From positions 11,952,460 through 12,016,459 of the forward strand of contig NC_031495.1 in the NCBI RefSeq assembly GCF_000237925.1: a DNA stretch of 64,000 nucleotides. The letters are read 5' to 3'. Below the pieces are notes generated by a model. The model saw only the letters and a program-made list of their open reading frames with translations. It was not told where the DNA came from and did not search any database. This DNA comes from Schistosoma mansoni. Lineage: Eukaryota > Platyhelminthes > Trematoda > Strigeidida > Schistosomatidae. The position numbers and the translations under genes are program-made. Shown here piece after piece: positions 1-14,800 of this stretch. The stretch's first letter is position 1, and each line of letters begins with the position of its first letter.

Positions 1-435
1 ACTCTGTGCTAGCTTCCTGCGTTGCCTGAGGATTTTTACCAATTGTTAACAAATCACTAGCCCTACAACTGGTGTTCTACCGTTCTAATGACCTCGAGTA
101 AATTCATAATACTACTAAGAGATTTATTCTCCGAAAATACTCAGTTAACAGGATATTATTCATTGGAGTCAAATGCAGAGGAATCAACCTCTACAGGTCG
201 TTGTTCTATATTATTCATTTACAAGAAACTGATAAACTGCTGGAATGTGACAGATGAAAATTAAAGACCTCGGTCTGCAATGATGGTTGCAGTCTTCAAC
301 CTATCTGAGGATAGTCTACGTGATGTACAAATTGGTTGGTCCTTGTGGTTACATCTAGTATTATATGATGCGGTGTGCAGCCGTTCTGGTAACCGTTCTT
401 TGTAATGCTATTATACCCTGATAGAATATCAGTGA
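1..435. other. Unassigned flank
   Basis: No gene, RNA or repeat is recognised here. It adjoins the Gypsy-type fossil on its right and may be a decayed continuation of it. Confidence 0.3.
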
Positions 436-1760
436 AACTTAATTTATCGTGTTCACGGCGTGAGTACAGTGGATTTCGCGATAGGTAGTTTTACCGTTTA
501 CATGTGGGCAAGTGTCTCCATCTACAATTTTATTTTCATTCATGTGAAACAGTAAGTAATAAGCTACGAGAACGTTAGCTTCAAAAATCGGTTGCTTTAC
601 TTGTGTGACTATGATTATCTGTGAAAGCGAAGTCCTAGGTCTAATAGTAATAATGACCACTTACCGTACGTATGGATAGTGGCTTCGTTGGCCATCTGGA
701 GTAACAATTTCCTACCCAAGGTGCCTTTCCGCCTTGATAATGTCAGTGGGATTATGCCAATTTTCGCATCAGCACCTTTTAAAAATTCCCTACCAGAAAT
801 ATTAATCATGGCATGCAGGTGATGGCTTGTCAGTTGACTAGAAACACTGACCGCAATTACTATCTGTCTGGCACGTTCCCCTGGTTGTCATCGCTGTATG
901 ATACAAATTTTCATGAGCATGTACATATTTGTACTATGCTACCATACTTCTAGTGGTACTAAAATACTTCTGGGGGTGGTCTAGGGGACTCAGACTGCTG
1001 TCTAAAAATGGCTTCTTTCTAGAGGACAATGTAGCTCATATCTTATAAAAAGTGGATATAGTTGCTTGTAGTGCTGCAAATATATTGGACAAATCAAACA
1101 ACTGGTGGAGTGTTGCCATTTAATTGGTTCTCTCTTCGTCGGTAGCTTGTAGTGTGTTTACAATGGGGTAGTCAGGGTAGACTCCCATCATCTCATCTGC
1201 TGTATATCTCAGATCCTTCTGATTGACTGGCCTTCCTGACACACTGAGTATCTGTCTCACTTTATAGGGTAACCGTTGTATTCATGTTTGCCTTAACAAT
1301 CCTTCATCTAATTTGTACGACCTAGCTTATTGCTCCACCAAGTGTAACAGTTGTGACGGCTTTCTATCTTCCGCTTTGCGTGCTGCCAACAGTTGTTGAA
1401 GTCTTTTTCGTTTGAAGTTGATGTGCGTCGAATGACTGGTATATTGAGTTCATCATATAAGTCTTCTTCTGGGGCTTGGTCGAATAAATCTCCGACTTCT
1501 GCAGGGCGTATTTGGTTGCCTGTGACCGGATTTTTCGTGTATGAAACAAGGCTTCTATCCGTACAAACCAGATTCTTGGGTTACTTATCCTATGTGATAT
1601 GGGTCTGAAACCCATAATGCCATTTACCGCGGTTACTATGAGTTCAGGTATGTCAAATAAGTCAGAGGCAACTTTTGATGAAGTACACTCTGTGTCATCA
1701 CTACCATTAGAAGTCTGTTTTGTACGAAAAAACAAAGATGCTTTTATGGACAAAGTAAAA
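436..1760 (-). mobile_element. Gypsy-type LTR retrotransposon fossil (gag and protease region)
   Basis: The minus strand carries a gag-like stretch (about 1755 to 1365, with a tryptophan-containing NPRIWFVRIEALF block) followed by an aspartic-protease-like stretch (about 810 to 440, with a degraded GAD..IIP motif and an LGRKLLLQMANEATI block). The order and wording resemble the Gypsy-like retroelements common in schistosome genomes. The copy is clearly broken in several places and lacks recognisable LTRs and reverse transcriptase here, so it is probably old. It lies upstream of NMD3 in the opposite orientation. Family assignment is from memory of conserved blocks, not from alignment. Confidence 0.6.
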
Positions 1761-2868
1761 TAAATCTTACGGGTATGGTGTTATAGTCAGCATAACAAAC
1801 AAAATCAACTTTATGAATTACCAGAGGAGTGAAACATTACATACATATGGCATCATCAAACTCTTGATTCCTTTCCAAATTCATTTAGAATATTGAACAG
1901 AAGTGACCTGACTGGATGGTATCGAAGATCTAGTAACCTTCTATAACATTATGAGAAGATTGAAAGAAAAACGGTTGCGATCAGCTGCCCCATCGCAATC
2001 AGAATCGATATTCTATACAATGAAAACATTCAAAACCTGAGATTTCGACCCTAAGAAACTACGTTTTCCGTACCCCAGAAATAGTAGTTGTTAATGGAAT
2101 CTGTTATGAAGGTTATGAAGGTCACACACATTTAAAAAATAGAACGTCACGTGTGTTCGAATGAGGGTGAACCTCTAGCTACTGTGTGCTAACCTTAGTA
2201 AATTCCGTTTTCTGTTGCGTACAAGTCTTCATAAATGTTAGGCATAATCAAGTTTTAAGAAAATAATACATCCGCATAGTTGCGCTAACGTTATATAGTA
2301 AATCAAATTTATTGCAACCTTTACTGAGCACTAATGTTTAACGCCCAGAATAGACAGTAATTCCAGATAAATGTTTGACGATTCTCTCATGATTGATTTT
2401 GGAAGCCACTAAGCGAACAAGATGATCATGTGCGTGTGGCAGCAGTCAACGGGCTATATTTCTGCGACCAAGCGTTGCATTTCGGACATAAGTTCTTTGT
2501 TCTCTCAATGGCTTTTTAAATTCGGTCACGAATATCCGTCTGGATGTATGTTGCGTTTTGTACTACACCAAGTAGGCAGTGAACAGCATGTATGAGTTAC
2601 AAGCATTTGTAAGGGACAAACGAAAACTAGGTAGTCAAGTTTCGGAGAAATATTCAGTCTATCAAGGTTTAGCAGTTAATTAGTATGGTCAGCTGATGCT
2701 GATCTTTCTTATCAGGTCAAGTTTGTTTTAAGTACCACTACTATAAATTATTGTCCTACATCCTTGTTGTTCCCTAATGAACTTCATTTCTTATTTTAAA
2801 ATTCGTTTCACTTTCAGCCGCTAAGTAAATATTTGTCTGTGTTATATCACAAAATCCATTCGTAAAAG
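1761..2868. other. NMD3 upstream flank
   Basis: No coding region or known repeat was recognised. The last few hundred bases before the ATG at 2869 should hold the NMD3 promoter and 5' UTR, but no TATA or initiator motif can be singled out. Confidence 0.3.
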
Positions 2869-5800
2869 ATGTCTAATCAAGGTCTATCTTTAATGTAAGT
2901 TGGAAATTAGAAATCACTTGGATTTAGTCTTTGCTGCAAATGTGGCGTTCAGATGTATTCTAATACTGCAAATATGTGTTTCACATGCCTATCCAGTGAG
3001 GCAGACATTGCTGAACACATCGACCGTCAAAACACTGTAACCTTTTGTCCGAAATGTGAACGGTAGGACACATACATTCTCTTATTGCTTTCAGTTATTT
3101 AAACCCACCATCTAATTGGGTTTCTGCCGAACCAGAGTCACCAGAATTGCTTTCATTATGCATCAAGAAGATCCGTGGACTGAAGAAAGGTTTGGAAGTT
3201 CGGAATGCTAGATTTATATGGACGGAGCCTCATAGTAGAAGAATATCTATAGAGGTACTAATTTATCTCTTTTGCTTTTTGGCTTAACAGTTTGTTGCTA
3301 AATTAATGAATTTAAAATGACGGTCTAAGTAATCGAAATCATAAAGTGCGTTACATCATACTAGATTCATTCGCACGTTTGCTTATCATGGGTGTATATT
3401 GTGGACAGGATTAATGGCTGACTGCAGGCACTGTATTCTGGGTAATAAATGTAGAAAATACTGCCCATTTGGCAGTTTTGTATTTGGCTACTCTCATCTT
3501 ATGTTTATAGATAGTTTGCCATGCAAGCGGAGTCGATTGGTACGAATTCATCTCTAAAAACAAACATTCTGTTATATATATATATATACCACAAGGGAAA
3601 AAAAGAACTTTGTCTCCTTAGCTGTGTTCCTGAATGCAACGTAATATAGCGAAATCATCTTCAAAGTCTATATATTGATTTAAGGTGATTGTCATTCACT
3701 AACCTTGAGCAATAATTTATTCAGTGTTAACTTTTTCCATTTGACCTTCAGTGCATTTATTTTATATTTGACTGTGGTTTCCCATTCAAGCGACAATTGA
3801 TCAGTTGATAATTTCTGTATCTAGTAATCAGTAAATTTAATTGGCATATAACTGAATGAACTTGAACCTAGTTTGATTCTTTCGAGGTCTTTATCAACAA
3901 AATATTTTCAAGACCTGTGTTTTTGTAGTAGTCGGGGTCACATGAAAAGAGAGTTGGCATATACTAGTTCGAATTTACCTCTGTTAACACAAACCACATC
4001 ATTTATACGAAAATGCTCCTGTAAACATTAGTCTCTCAACAATTTTGTGCTTGTGCACATCTGATGTGTGATTTCCGACATTCGCTTATTACGAACTTCA
4101 GTATAGGAATTATGTTAGCAGGATAGATTCCTGACTATGCCCCTCACTGACCAGGCTCAAATCAGAATGCTCTAACATCCCAATTTCGACCGATCAGCTC
4201 TGGCAAATAGATCAAGATGGTGGATTCTGACGTCAATTTTTCCCCTGTATCCGTTGATTAGGTTATTGAAATATATATTGTTCGCTCTCAGTTCTTGTCC
4301 TGATTTGTGAAGAATTAGGAAAAGCGTCATTTACAAGAGATACTAGGCGGGAAGACGTCACACGTTCTGTTGTTTTTTGTCCTGTTTTTTATTTAGTATC
4401 TTAACAGAAGCACTTCTTTCTGTTCGTTATTTCTCTTACATCTCTAAGCATCTTGAGAGATCGAGCTACTAGATATTTTATTCGGATTCGTTAGTGTATT
4501 TACTTTGAAGGTAGATGAAATACCAAGACTGCTGTTTAAAAGTAAACTTTCCTTTACATACCATATTTTAACATTCTATCTAAAAGCTTAAAACTTTTGA
4601 ATTATTTGTGCTTCTATTTAAAAAATGTGATGGTGTAAAAACTAATCTTATCATTATCACAAAACTAAAGATTGCTAGTATTCTATCCTATGACAGCACT
4701 TGAAGTTGGTAAAATGTGAGTTTAGGATATTCTGGGTAATTTTTTAAAATACCTATCCTTTACTAACAAATGTCAGTCAGTCAGTCAGCTACAACGTAGG
4801 ACCAGGCACACATATGCATCTGTCCAAGTTTCCATACCTCATTAGCACAACATTTTGAACACAGAATTCATAGTATTTAATTTTTCGGCGGTAATGTATG
4901 AAAGAAAGGTTGTATATAAGGATATAGTATAGGAAGGAAAAAAGTTATGAAGCAATTTTAATCTCAAGGTTTAAAGGAAGATAAAGAGTGTATACACCTG
5001 CGCCATGATGATCGATTCTGAGCCATGTCACTCAGAGTCTCCAACCATTGGTTACGATAGTCACTCTGACCCCAACTAGGTAGTCTGCATCTACCAACGT
5101 GGCTCAGACTAGAAGTTAGTGACTTCAAGGACTGATGCCATGTTTAGGTTTGACTGCTCCTAACTTTCTTCTAACCATCGCCAATACTAGTCAGCATTGC
5201 GCGTCGTGGTAATCAGTGGTGTTCAGGCATACGTAACACGTGACCCAACCATCTCAGTCGACGAGAGTGTTATTTCCAGCAGTAGGTCTATAATAAAGTT
5301 AAACAGAAATGGGGATAGTGGACAGCCTTGTCGGACACCACTTGAGGCTGTAAATTCATATGACAGTTCACCATAAGCTCTGATTCGACTAGTAGTGTTC
5401 GAGTAAAGAGCCTTCACAAGGTTTATCTACTTCTGAGGTGCGCCTTTCAATGATACACTGCCACAAAACCCCTCGGTCTACAGGAACAAATTCTGCTATC
5501 ATTGTGGGACGCCGATAAGCATGCCTGTGTTCTAAAACCTGACGAATAGTAAAAATGTGGCCGATACGGCCACGACCAGGTCTAAAGCCAGCCTGATTTT
5601 CTCGTGTTTGCAGTTCACGAGTCTTAGTTAGGCGTCCGATAATTATTGAGGCTAGTATTTTAGATGCTACTAACACATGATTACATGCCTATTTCTATTA
5701 CTAGAATTATGTGAATAAATGTTGAATGAATGTGCATTTCTGGAGAAAATTCGATGTCACATAAATATTTCCTCAATAACTATGTATTTTATTTGTTTTC

Positions 5801-8800
5801 AAACATATTAAACCTCAAATCTAACGTTTTGGGAATATTCTCCTAGATAACCGTTCAGGGAACATTACAAACAGGTGATCGTGTTGAACAACAAATTCCA
5901 ATCGACTTCACAGTTCACACTCAACAATGTACCTCATGTACTCGTAACGCTGCCAAAGATTTTTGGAATGCCTGCGTCCAAGTTCGTCAAAAAGTAAGCT
6001 TCATTTTTTTTTGAAGGAAACCTAGCGATAAATAGACGTTTCATTAGTAATTATATGGTTATTAGTAACTGATGTTCTTTTGTTGTATATACCTTATAGT
6101 GATATTCCTTGATATCGACTTAATCATAACTTGGCCAGCTGTTTTATATCTCTGATACTGAAACAATATGTATGACTCGAAACCTATTTCGCAAACTCGT
6201 ACTTGTTAAGCCAGTTCCTCTGAATTATTATCAACTGAGTATCGGGGTTTTATGTCTCGTCCGGTCAAAGATCATTTGTTTTTACTTATATGATCATACT
6301 ACTAATTCTTTCTTTAAAAAATTGTTTACGTAGAATCCGTTTTAAGGTACTCTTCATATATCATTCGCATGCCTTCAGATTGTAAACATGGGTTAAACAT
6401 CTGAGTACCTTCTTGATTTTGTTACTTATAAGTATCTCCTTGGTTTCCATTACAACGCTAGTTATAGAATTAGCTGAGACATTTAGTTTTATCACTCCTG
6501 TATCGATACTTTGCCGTTTACTCTAACTTTTGGTTCATAACACCTGATAAGGTTGGAAATATTCAAGCGTTTCGTGTAATTTATTTATTTAAACACATAA
6601 ATATTGGTACAATGGGGCACCAGATATATATGCGCCACACAAATCTCATTGGATTTTGTGAGGGCTGTGATGCTGCCCAGGTGCCCAAACCGAAGCAGAT
6701 TCGTGTAAAGCCTCCAACATCTTTTAAGAAAGGTTTTTACTACTTTTTATCTTAGTACTCATATTTTGAATTGCCACAAACGCTTATTTGGTCGCAACAT
6801 TCAGTATTGGAATGAGCTAGCCTTTATATAACATTTATCGCGCTGTATTTACTTTAGGCCAAAAATAAACCCCTTGCTTAATGGTTAAAACATTCACCTT
6901 TTCACTAGCAAGACAGATTAAAGCCTCACTGTACTTTGGAATAAACAGCCGAATAGTATCACCAATGCTCACTCAGACGGTTAGGTTCATAACCGAGTAA
7001 ACAAACCGTATCTTGGTTGGAACCTGTACATTATATTTGAAAGGAGTATCTTAATTAAATCCTGTTAAGCTAAAGATATATTATGTAGACCATACTGTTT
7101 TTTAGCGACGTACCAAGAATAATGTTTATCGACACATGTTAATTATGCACTTAGGTGCGATACCATCTTTAATTTAGTTACTTACCATATCGATGCTTTT
7201 TGGTATTGTGGGTTCTATTAGATGTTACTTTGTGAGTCTCCACCCATTGACCCCTTAAATTTGTTAGCCCTCTGCACTAGTTTTGATAAGATTTATTTGC
7301 CTCTGACTAAGTATAAACGTCGCCTTGAAGTCTTTGTCCGTTGATCCTTATTTTAAACTAGTCAATACATTTGTGTGATGGAAACAATGACTACAAAAAA
7401 TGATCGTTACTTGTTCTGCAACAGGTAAACAAATTGTAAATTACTTATTTATTAATCCGGTAATTCATTTTTTAGATTTTTAAAGACACCCAGCTCCATT
7501 TACTCAACGGAATTATCTTGTGCCATGAATCAGGGTCTCTTCCTACTGTTAGTGATAGAGTTTTAGCAAATAAGTATTGTCAGTACACTAGAATACACTT
7601 TAAGTCGCCTTAAAATTTATTGTAAAATCTCTCCAATGAATTAACATGTTCTAAATCTTGATGTTTCGTCCTGCAGGTTGATCATAAAAAAACACTACTG
7701 CATTTGGAACAAGTTATTCTTCGCTCTGGTGCACATAAAGCTTGTTCAAATATTAAACAAGTTTCAGGTAGGTAGTTATTTGCTTTGATATGATGGTAAA
7801 TATTTGCGATTCGGGTCTTAAATATTATGGTTTTATTCTTATACTAGTCTGAGTCCGCATAAGCAAAGCTAAAGATATTGACTTTTCCTTGTGAAACCGC
7901 ATTCAGAGAAGACTCGAATTGGCTAGAAAAGCTCTCCCAGGAACCAATCTTTGTCTAAGTATATTTAAGACCCCAATTTTATAGGGATACGCTGAATATT
8001 TCACCTTGACTATAATTTTTCGTTCTTTTATACCTAATTTTCTTCTTACAATTTTCAGGAGGTATTGACTTCTTTTTCAGCACTCGTTCACAAGCAGTCA
8101 CGTTTGTGAATTTTCTCTCCAAACGTTCTCCTTGCCGGTGAGTAGATGATTTGATCATTTTATTTTTGATTTCCTAAATTCAATCCTTTGTTTTTAGAGC
8201 TTCACTTCTTTTTTTGATACAGTTAGCGATCCCGTTTATTTTCTATACTCCTCAAGCATTGATAGCATAGATTAATCGATTCTCCGTTGCACTCTGTTTG
8301 ACCTGTAGGCCGAGTTCTTTATCCATTTTTCTGAAGGTTCAATAGTTTTCTTGGATTTGAATGTTTAAAAAGTGGCAATAATACGTAAAAACGTTACTTA
8401 ACGTGATATTAGTTGATATTCCTCTCTACACCGTCTGGCTTAAAACATACTCTTATCTCGAATTCCATCAGAATTTTCCTAGAATTCGAAAATTAGTTCC
8501 AGTAAAATTAGTCAATTTCCTACCAGGCCACTAGAGTAGTTGTAGCTTGGCTATCAAGAAATTCTTTACTGAACTAATAAAATAGTGATTATAGCATATA
8601 CATTGACTAAAAGTTCACGTGCTCTTTGTCTAACTCACCTGTTTTGGTCTAAATTTCCTTTGATTAACATAAGATGCAATTCAGTCAGCGTTCGATCTGG
8701 TTAAATCATAGCTTCTGTAATAAGATTTGCTTCATTTGTTGTTCAAATGGTTATTTTATCGATTTTTTAATAATATTTTTGTATACTACTCTATTTCCAG

Positions 8801-11800
8801 TGAAAATTTCTTTTGGTAGTTGTCAATACCAAAAAAGAAAATTTTGAAACTAAAGTCCTTAGGTCGCTTCATTAGAAATCAAAAAGTTGTGTATCTCATT
8901 GAATGTAAAAGATATGTCACCCACTATTCAAATACAGTGTAATATATTTTTTCTATTACAGTATCTGTTTTCGCTATGACTAGTCATTATAACTGTTCTG
9001 GACACGTAGTTTACTATAAAATGTTAGTATATCGTAGCATACACATTTTTACAGATTCTCATAGTTTTCGCGTGTATTTAGTTACAAACTAAGGAATTAT
9101 CGGTCACTAGAAAGCAATAAATCGCTTTGTTCACCCATCTCGAAAAACCTAAATAATAACTGATTCTGACCACTATCGAAATTCTGAAACTCTTAGAATT
9201 AACCCACTCAATTAGAATGTGATGGTTATTATTTTCTAACTCGATTTCCGATACTGTAATTTTGTTCATTTTAGCTCTCGAAGGTTCTGATCTGTCATTA
9301 AACCTTCGGATCACGCTATTATACATACGCTGTATTTTTGAGTATAAAACGTTTCCACGTTTTCTGTATACACTCTTCATGGTTTCAAGTAAATATTAGG
9401 TTTGAAAAATATCCTCAATCTACTTATTACTTACGTCTGATAACCCTCATGAAGCATAGGTCACCGATCAGCAACCTTCAACCTTCTCTGTTCTGGGATC
9501 TTTTTTCCAATTGTTTAAAAGTGCTATTTGTTCTTTTAACGCCCTTCGGTCTGCCTCTTTTCCTTTTACCTTGAGGATTCCAAGTAAGGGCGTGGTTGGT
9601 GATGCAGTTTGGTAGTTTCTTCAATGTATGTTCTCAGTTAGTCAGTCAGTCAGCTACAACGTAGGACCAGGCACATATATGCATCGGTCCAAGTTGCCAT
9701 ACCTCATTAGCTCAACAAGATGAATAGTGGACTCGTAGAAGTAGTTAATTTAGTGGTGGTAGTATATAAAGAAAGGTTGTATATAAGGATATAGTATAGG
9801 AAGGAAAAAAGTTATGAAGCAATTTCAATCTCAAGGTTTAAGGGAAGATAAAGAGTGTATAGATTTACACCATTGTGATCCATTTTGAGCCATGTCACCT
9901 AGTCTCCAACTATTGGTTACAATAGTCACGCGGACCCCAACCAAGTAGTCTGCATCTACCAACGTGGCTCAGACTAGAAGTTAATGACTTCAAGGACTGA
10001 TGCCATGTTTGGGTTTGACTGCCCCTAACTTTCTTCTAACCATCGCCAATACTAGTCAGCATTGCGCGTCGTGGTAATCAGTGGTGTTCAGGCATACGTA
10101 ACACGTGACCCAACCATCTCAGTCGATGAAGATTCATGACCTCATCAACCGATTTACCATCATTCCCTAATACCCTGTGTCAAACCTCACTATTACTTAC
10201 CCGGTGATCCCAGCAGATGCGACCAATATTTCTAAGGCACCTTTGGTCAAATACTAGTAACTTACGAGTACCTTCTACTCTTAATGACCATGTTTCACAG
10301 ACGTAAAGTAGAACAGAACGAAGTGCTGTGCAGTATATCTCGTCTTCGCTGTAGGTGATGTAAGTTGGCAAAAGTCAAACGAGCTTTTTGAATCCGTGCC
10401 GAGATTTCGTCACACACCAACCCATTAAGGCTGATCAGACTTCTAAGATAAGTGAAGTTGTCGACACGTTCGACTACTTCACTCACTATCCTTAGTTCAG
10501 GTGTTGACGCAGGCCGATCCTGGAGTAACGATTTACATTTAGATGGGGAGAAACGCGTCCCAAACACTCTGGGATTGTTATTCTGTTCTAACAGAAGACT
10601 CTGCATTTTATCAGTGTCTTCACCAAACAGGACTATATCATCTGCGTATTCTAAGTCGATAAGTGGACCTCCTGGTAGGAGATCAATTTTTGAAAATTCA
10701 GTCGAATAGAACGTTGCTTTCATCAGTATGTCTATGATGAAGTTGAACAAAAATGGGAATAGTTGATAGCCTTGCCGGACACCACTTGAGGTTGTAAGAT
10801 CAGATGATAGTTCACCATAAGCTCCCACTCGACTGGTAGTGTTCCACCTCTAGCTTCTTTCCACAATTTTCTCTTCAGTTGGATTTCGTTTTGTTCCGTG
10901 ACACAGTATGTTGTTGCTTACGGTGTCCGGCCAACGGATATGAAGTATCTTGCATAGACAGATGTTTGTGAACACCTGTCCTTGGTGTTGGTTGTAGTAA
11001 TTCCCAAAGTTTCAGCTTTGCACGATAGAACTGTCTTGTCGTTTGCATTGAAAATCCTGACTTAGGTGTTACATGAGAGTTGTCCACTTCAAGCCCTTTT
11101 AGGGTTACTACCGGTCCCAAGCCTGGATAATGGGGGTTGGGGATACGGTTGTTAAATCCATTCCTGTATAAAGAATCTTGTCAAAAAAGCTAAACAGATG
11201 AAGTCATTAGAATTCAATTCACTTAAAAGCAAGTTATCAAAGTAAAAATCGGAAAAAATTTCATAAAGTGTTCTTAGTTTATATCGATGAGTAACCGATG
11301 ATATAACTAGCGATAGGATTAAATTTTTTCTTTTCATTTTGTCACAGGCCTATCAAATAGATGTACATAAAAATAATACATCATGGCTCCTAATATTTTG
11401 CTTCAACATTAACATCATGACATTTATAATTGATTGGTCCCTGAGTAGTGACCAGCATCATGTTTGTTTGTTTTTTTAGTTCTGGTCTAAACTTATCGAT
11501 CAGGTTGCAATGTACTCATTAGTCTAAGTGACTGCACATCGCGTGTACTACGTTAATATTCTAGGTGGTTAGATGTAGTTGACAGGAAACACTGGACCTG
11601 TACTGCGTGCTATATGGCACTTGTCAGCCTCATTATATATCTAGATAATGAATAAGTGATTTTTCTTAATTCTCTGTAAAGTATTCCGTCTATTTATCTA
11701 TCCGTGATTTAATTTCCTAGTAATTTATTTGATCGAATGAATTGACCTCAAATATGAGTCTAATAAAGTCATTATTTATGAAAAACAGCTCCTTAGCTAT

Positions 11801-14800
11801 ATTATGAAACAATTGGTTTCTTGAGGTTCTTAATTATGCGAATAAGAATATTGTTCATTAGTCTGATCGTAAGTCAGTTAGTTACAACGTAGAACTTCGT
11901 ACGTACGTACATCAGTTCGAGTTGCCGTACCACATTAGCACAGAGATGAAGTTGTCGATTCAAATCCCATATTGGTAGAAGTAGTAAGAGTATAAGTATT
12001 ATGTGAAAGATAAGGGTTTGAAGATGTTATTGAAGGAGTATAATACAGTGAAATAAATTTGGAAAGAGAAAAAGGATAGGGACATGAGAAGTTCAGAAGA
12101 TTAGAATTTGGTAGAACACAAAGAGTGGATGCACCTTCGCCATTGCAAACGATTTTGAGCCATGTCATTCAAGGTCTCTAACCATCGGTTGCTATCATCT
12201 CGCGAGTCCCAACCAGGTAGTCTACACCTACCAACATGGCTCAGTCCACTTGTCAGCGACTTCATGGATTTATGCCATGTTTTGGTCTGGCCGCTACTAG
12301 CTTTCTTCCAACCTACTCCTACACCATATAACATTGCACGTCGGGGCAGTCGGTGGTTGGGCATACGTAACACGTGTCCCAGCCATCTCAACTGATGAAG
12401 TTTCAGTACTTCATCAGTCGATTTGCCATCCTTACTTAGTACCCGTTTCCTAACATCTGCATTACTTACTCGGTGGTCCCAGGATATACGAGCAATGCGT
12501 CGAAGACACCTATGATCGAATACTAGTAGCCTACGAATATCCTCTACTCTTATCGGCCATGTTTCACTGCCATAAAGTAGGACGGAACGGACTGCTGCAC
12601 AGTAAACCCGTCCTTTTGTTGCTAGACGGATATCTCGCCTACGCCATAAATGGCGCAAGTTGGCGAAAGCTAGACGAGCCTTATGTATCCGTGCAAAGAT
12701 TTCGTCACACACCAGACCACAAGGGCTGATGAGACTCCCAAGATAAGTGAAGCGGTCAACACGCTCAACTACTTCACTCTCTATCATTAGTTCAGGTGTC
12801 GATGCAACCCAATCCTGAAGTAACATTTTGTACTTCGAGAGAGAGAATCGCATTCCGAACATGCCTGCATTGTTGCTTATAGTGGTCAGAAGACTCTGCA
12901 TTTTGTCAGCGTCTTCATCGAATAAAACTATGTCGTCGGCTTATTCTAAGTCAACAAATGAGCCTCCCGGTAAAAGTTCAACTCCAGGAGATTGAGATGA
13001 TGAAAGTGTTATCTCCAAAAGCATGTCAATGACAAAGTTAAACAAGAATGGGGAGAGTGGACAGCCCTGACGAACACCACTTGAGGTAATCAATTCTGAT
13101 GACAGTTCGCCATAGGCTCTAACTCGACCAGTTGTGTTCGAGTAGAGAGCCTTTATGAGGTTAATGTACTTCTTTGGTACGCCTTTGACTGACAAACACT
13201 GCCATAGAACCTCACGATAAACGGAGCCGAATGCCGCCTTAAGGTCAAGAAATACTACGATTGTGGGGCATCTGAATGTGTGTTTATGTTCTAGGACCTG
13301 ACGTAGTGTGAATATCTGGTCTATACAACCACATCCAGGTCGAAAGCCAGCCTGGTTTTCTCTAGTCTGCTCTTCACGAGTTTTGGTCAGGCGTCCAAGT
13401 ATTATTGAAGCTAATATTTTAGACACTATATTAGTCAAACTGATCCCTCTGTGATTGTCACAGGAGGACTTTTGTCCTTTCTTATAGACTGGCACAATCA
13501 GTGATTGGGACCAGTCAGATGGAATTACGTCCAGTTCCCAGATTCTACCTAAGACCTCGGTCAATCTCGTTGCTAGTACTGGACCACCATTCTTAAAAAT
13601 CTCAGGAGTAAACCTATCAGGGCCTGCTGCTCTCCCTCGCTTCAGATTTCCTATAGCTTTTTCAACCTCGTAGAGAGTTGGTGGACTTACCTCAATTTGC
13701 CATTCAGGACGACTGGGGACCGTGGGTAACTGAAGTGTGGCTGAAGGCCAGTTGAACTGATCCCTAAAGTGTTCTGCCCATCGATCCAATCTCCTGGATT
13801 GAGAATGAATGATATGCCCATCTTTGTCTGAGATAGTTTCGCTAATAGTTGGGTTCTTAATGCCGGTTTCTTTAATAAGTGTGAATAGCTGTCTGCTGTT
13901 ACCTATTGCCGCTGCCTTTTCCATCTCTCTTGCTTTCGCTACCCACCACTGTTCACGATCATTGCGTAGGCTTCTTATTAGCCTTCGCTTAAGCTGACTC
14001 CGCTCTTCGTTAAGTTCAGAGCCAGGTGGGATGAGTTTTCGAGCATCTATCAGTGTGGTAGATGCTGTCGAGATCCATTGTTTCTCCCTGACCTTATGGC
14101 TTACCTTACTAGCGGATATCACTGCTGTTTCCACAGCTTTTCGGATGTCATCCCATGCTGCTTCGGGGTGGGCACAACTTACATGTCTGTCTAACTGTTT
14201 TTCCAGTTCCTGAAATATATTCTTAGCTTGCTTATCATTAAGTAGAACCCTTAGAGGCTTCCCTGCAGTGTTTTTCGTACGTCCAGTAAGACGCAGACAA
14301 ATACTTGCTCGCACTAGAGCATGATCTGAGTCTAAACATGTGCTCCAGAATGAGCGACAGTCTTCTGTCGAGCCCCTCCATCGGTGGCTGATAGCGATGT
14401 GATCTAGTTGGGTCCAACGTTGGGACGAATTCGGGGGTCGCCGGGTCAAAATATGTTTTTCCTTATGCTTAAAGTTAGTATTTGCATGAAATAGGCGGTT
14501 ATCTGAGCACAGCTGCAACAGACGGTTGCCATTATCTGTTCTTTGAGCCACGACACCATAAGAATCACCTAGGTGTCTTTCCCTTTCACTTAGTTTACCT
14601 ACTTGAGCATTAAAGTCACCTGCCAATATTACTACATCAAAACGCCTAGCTCTTCGGAGAAGGTCAGAAAGTTTCCTGTAGAACTCATCTTTTATATCGT
14701 CTGAGCTGCAGTCAGTGGGAGAGTAGGCAGAGACGACGAAGAGGCAACGACGAGTTTCCCTATCTTTCCGAGTCCTTACTGATCCGTTTAGTCGGACAGC

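Noticed and set aside
13809-14213. Plus-strand ORFs inside copy C
   Set aside because: Antisense shadows of the LINE ORF.
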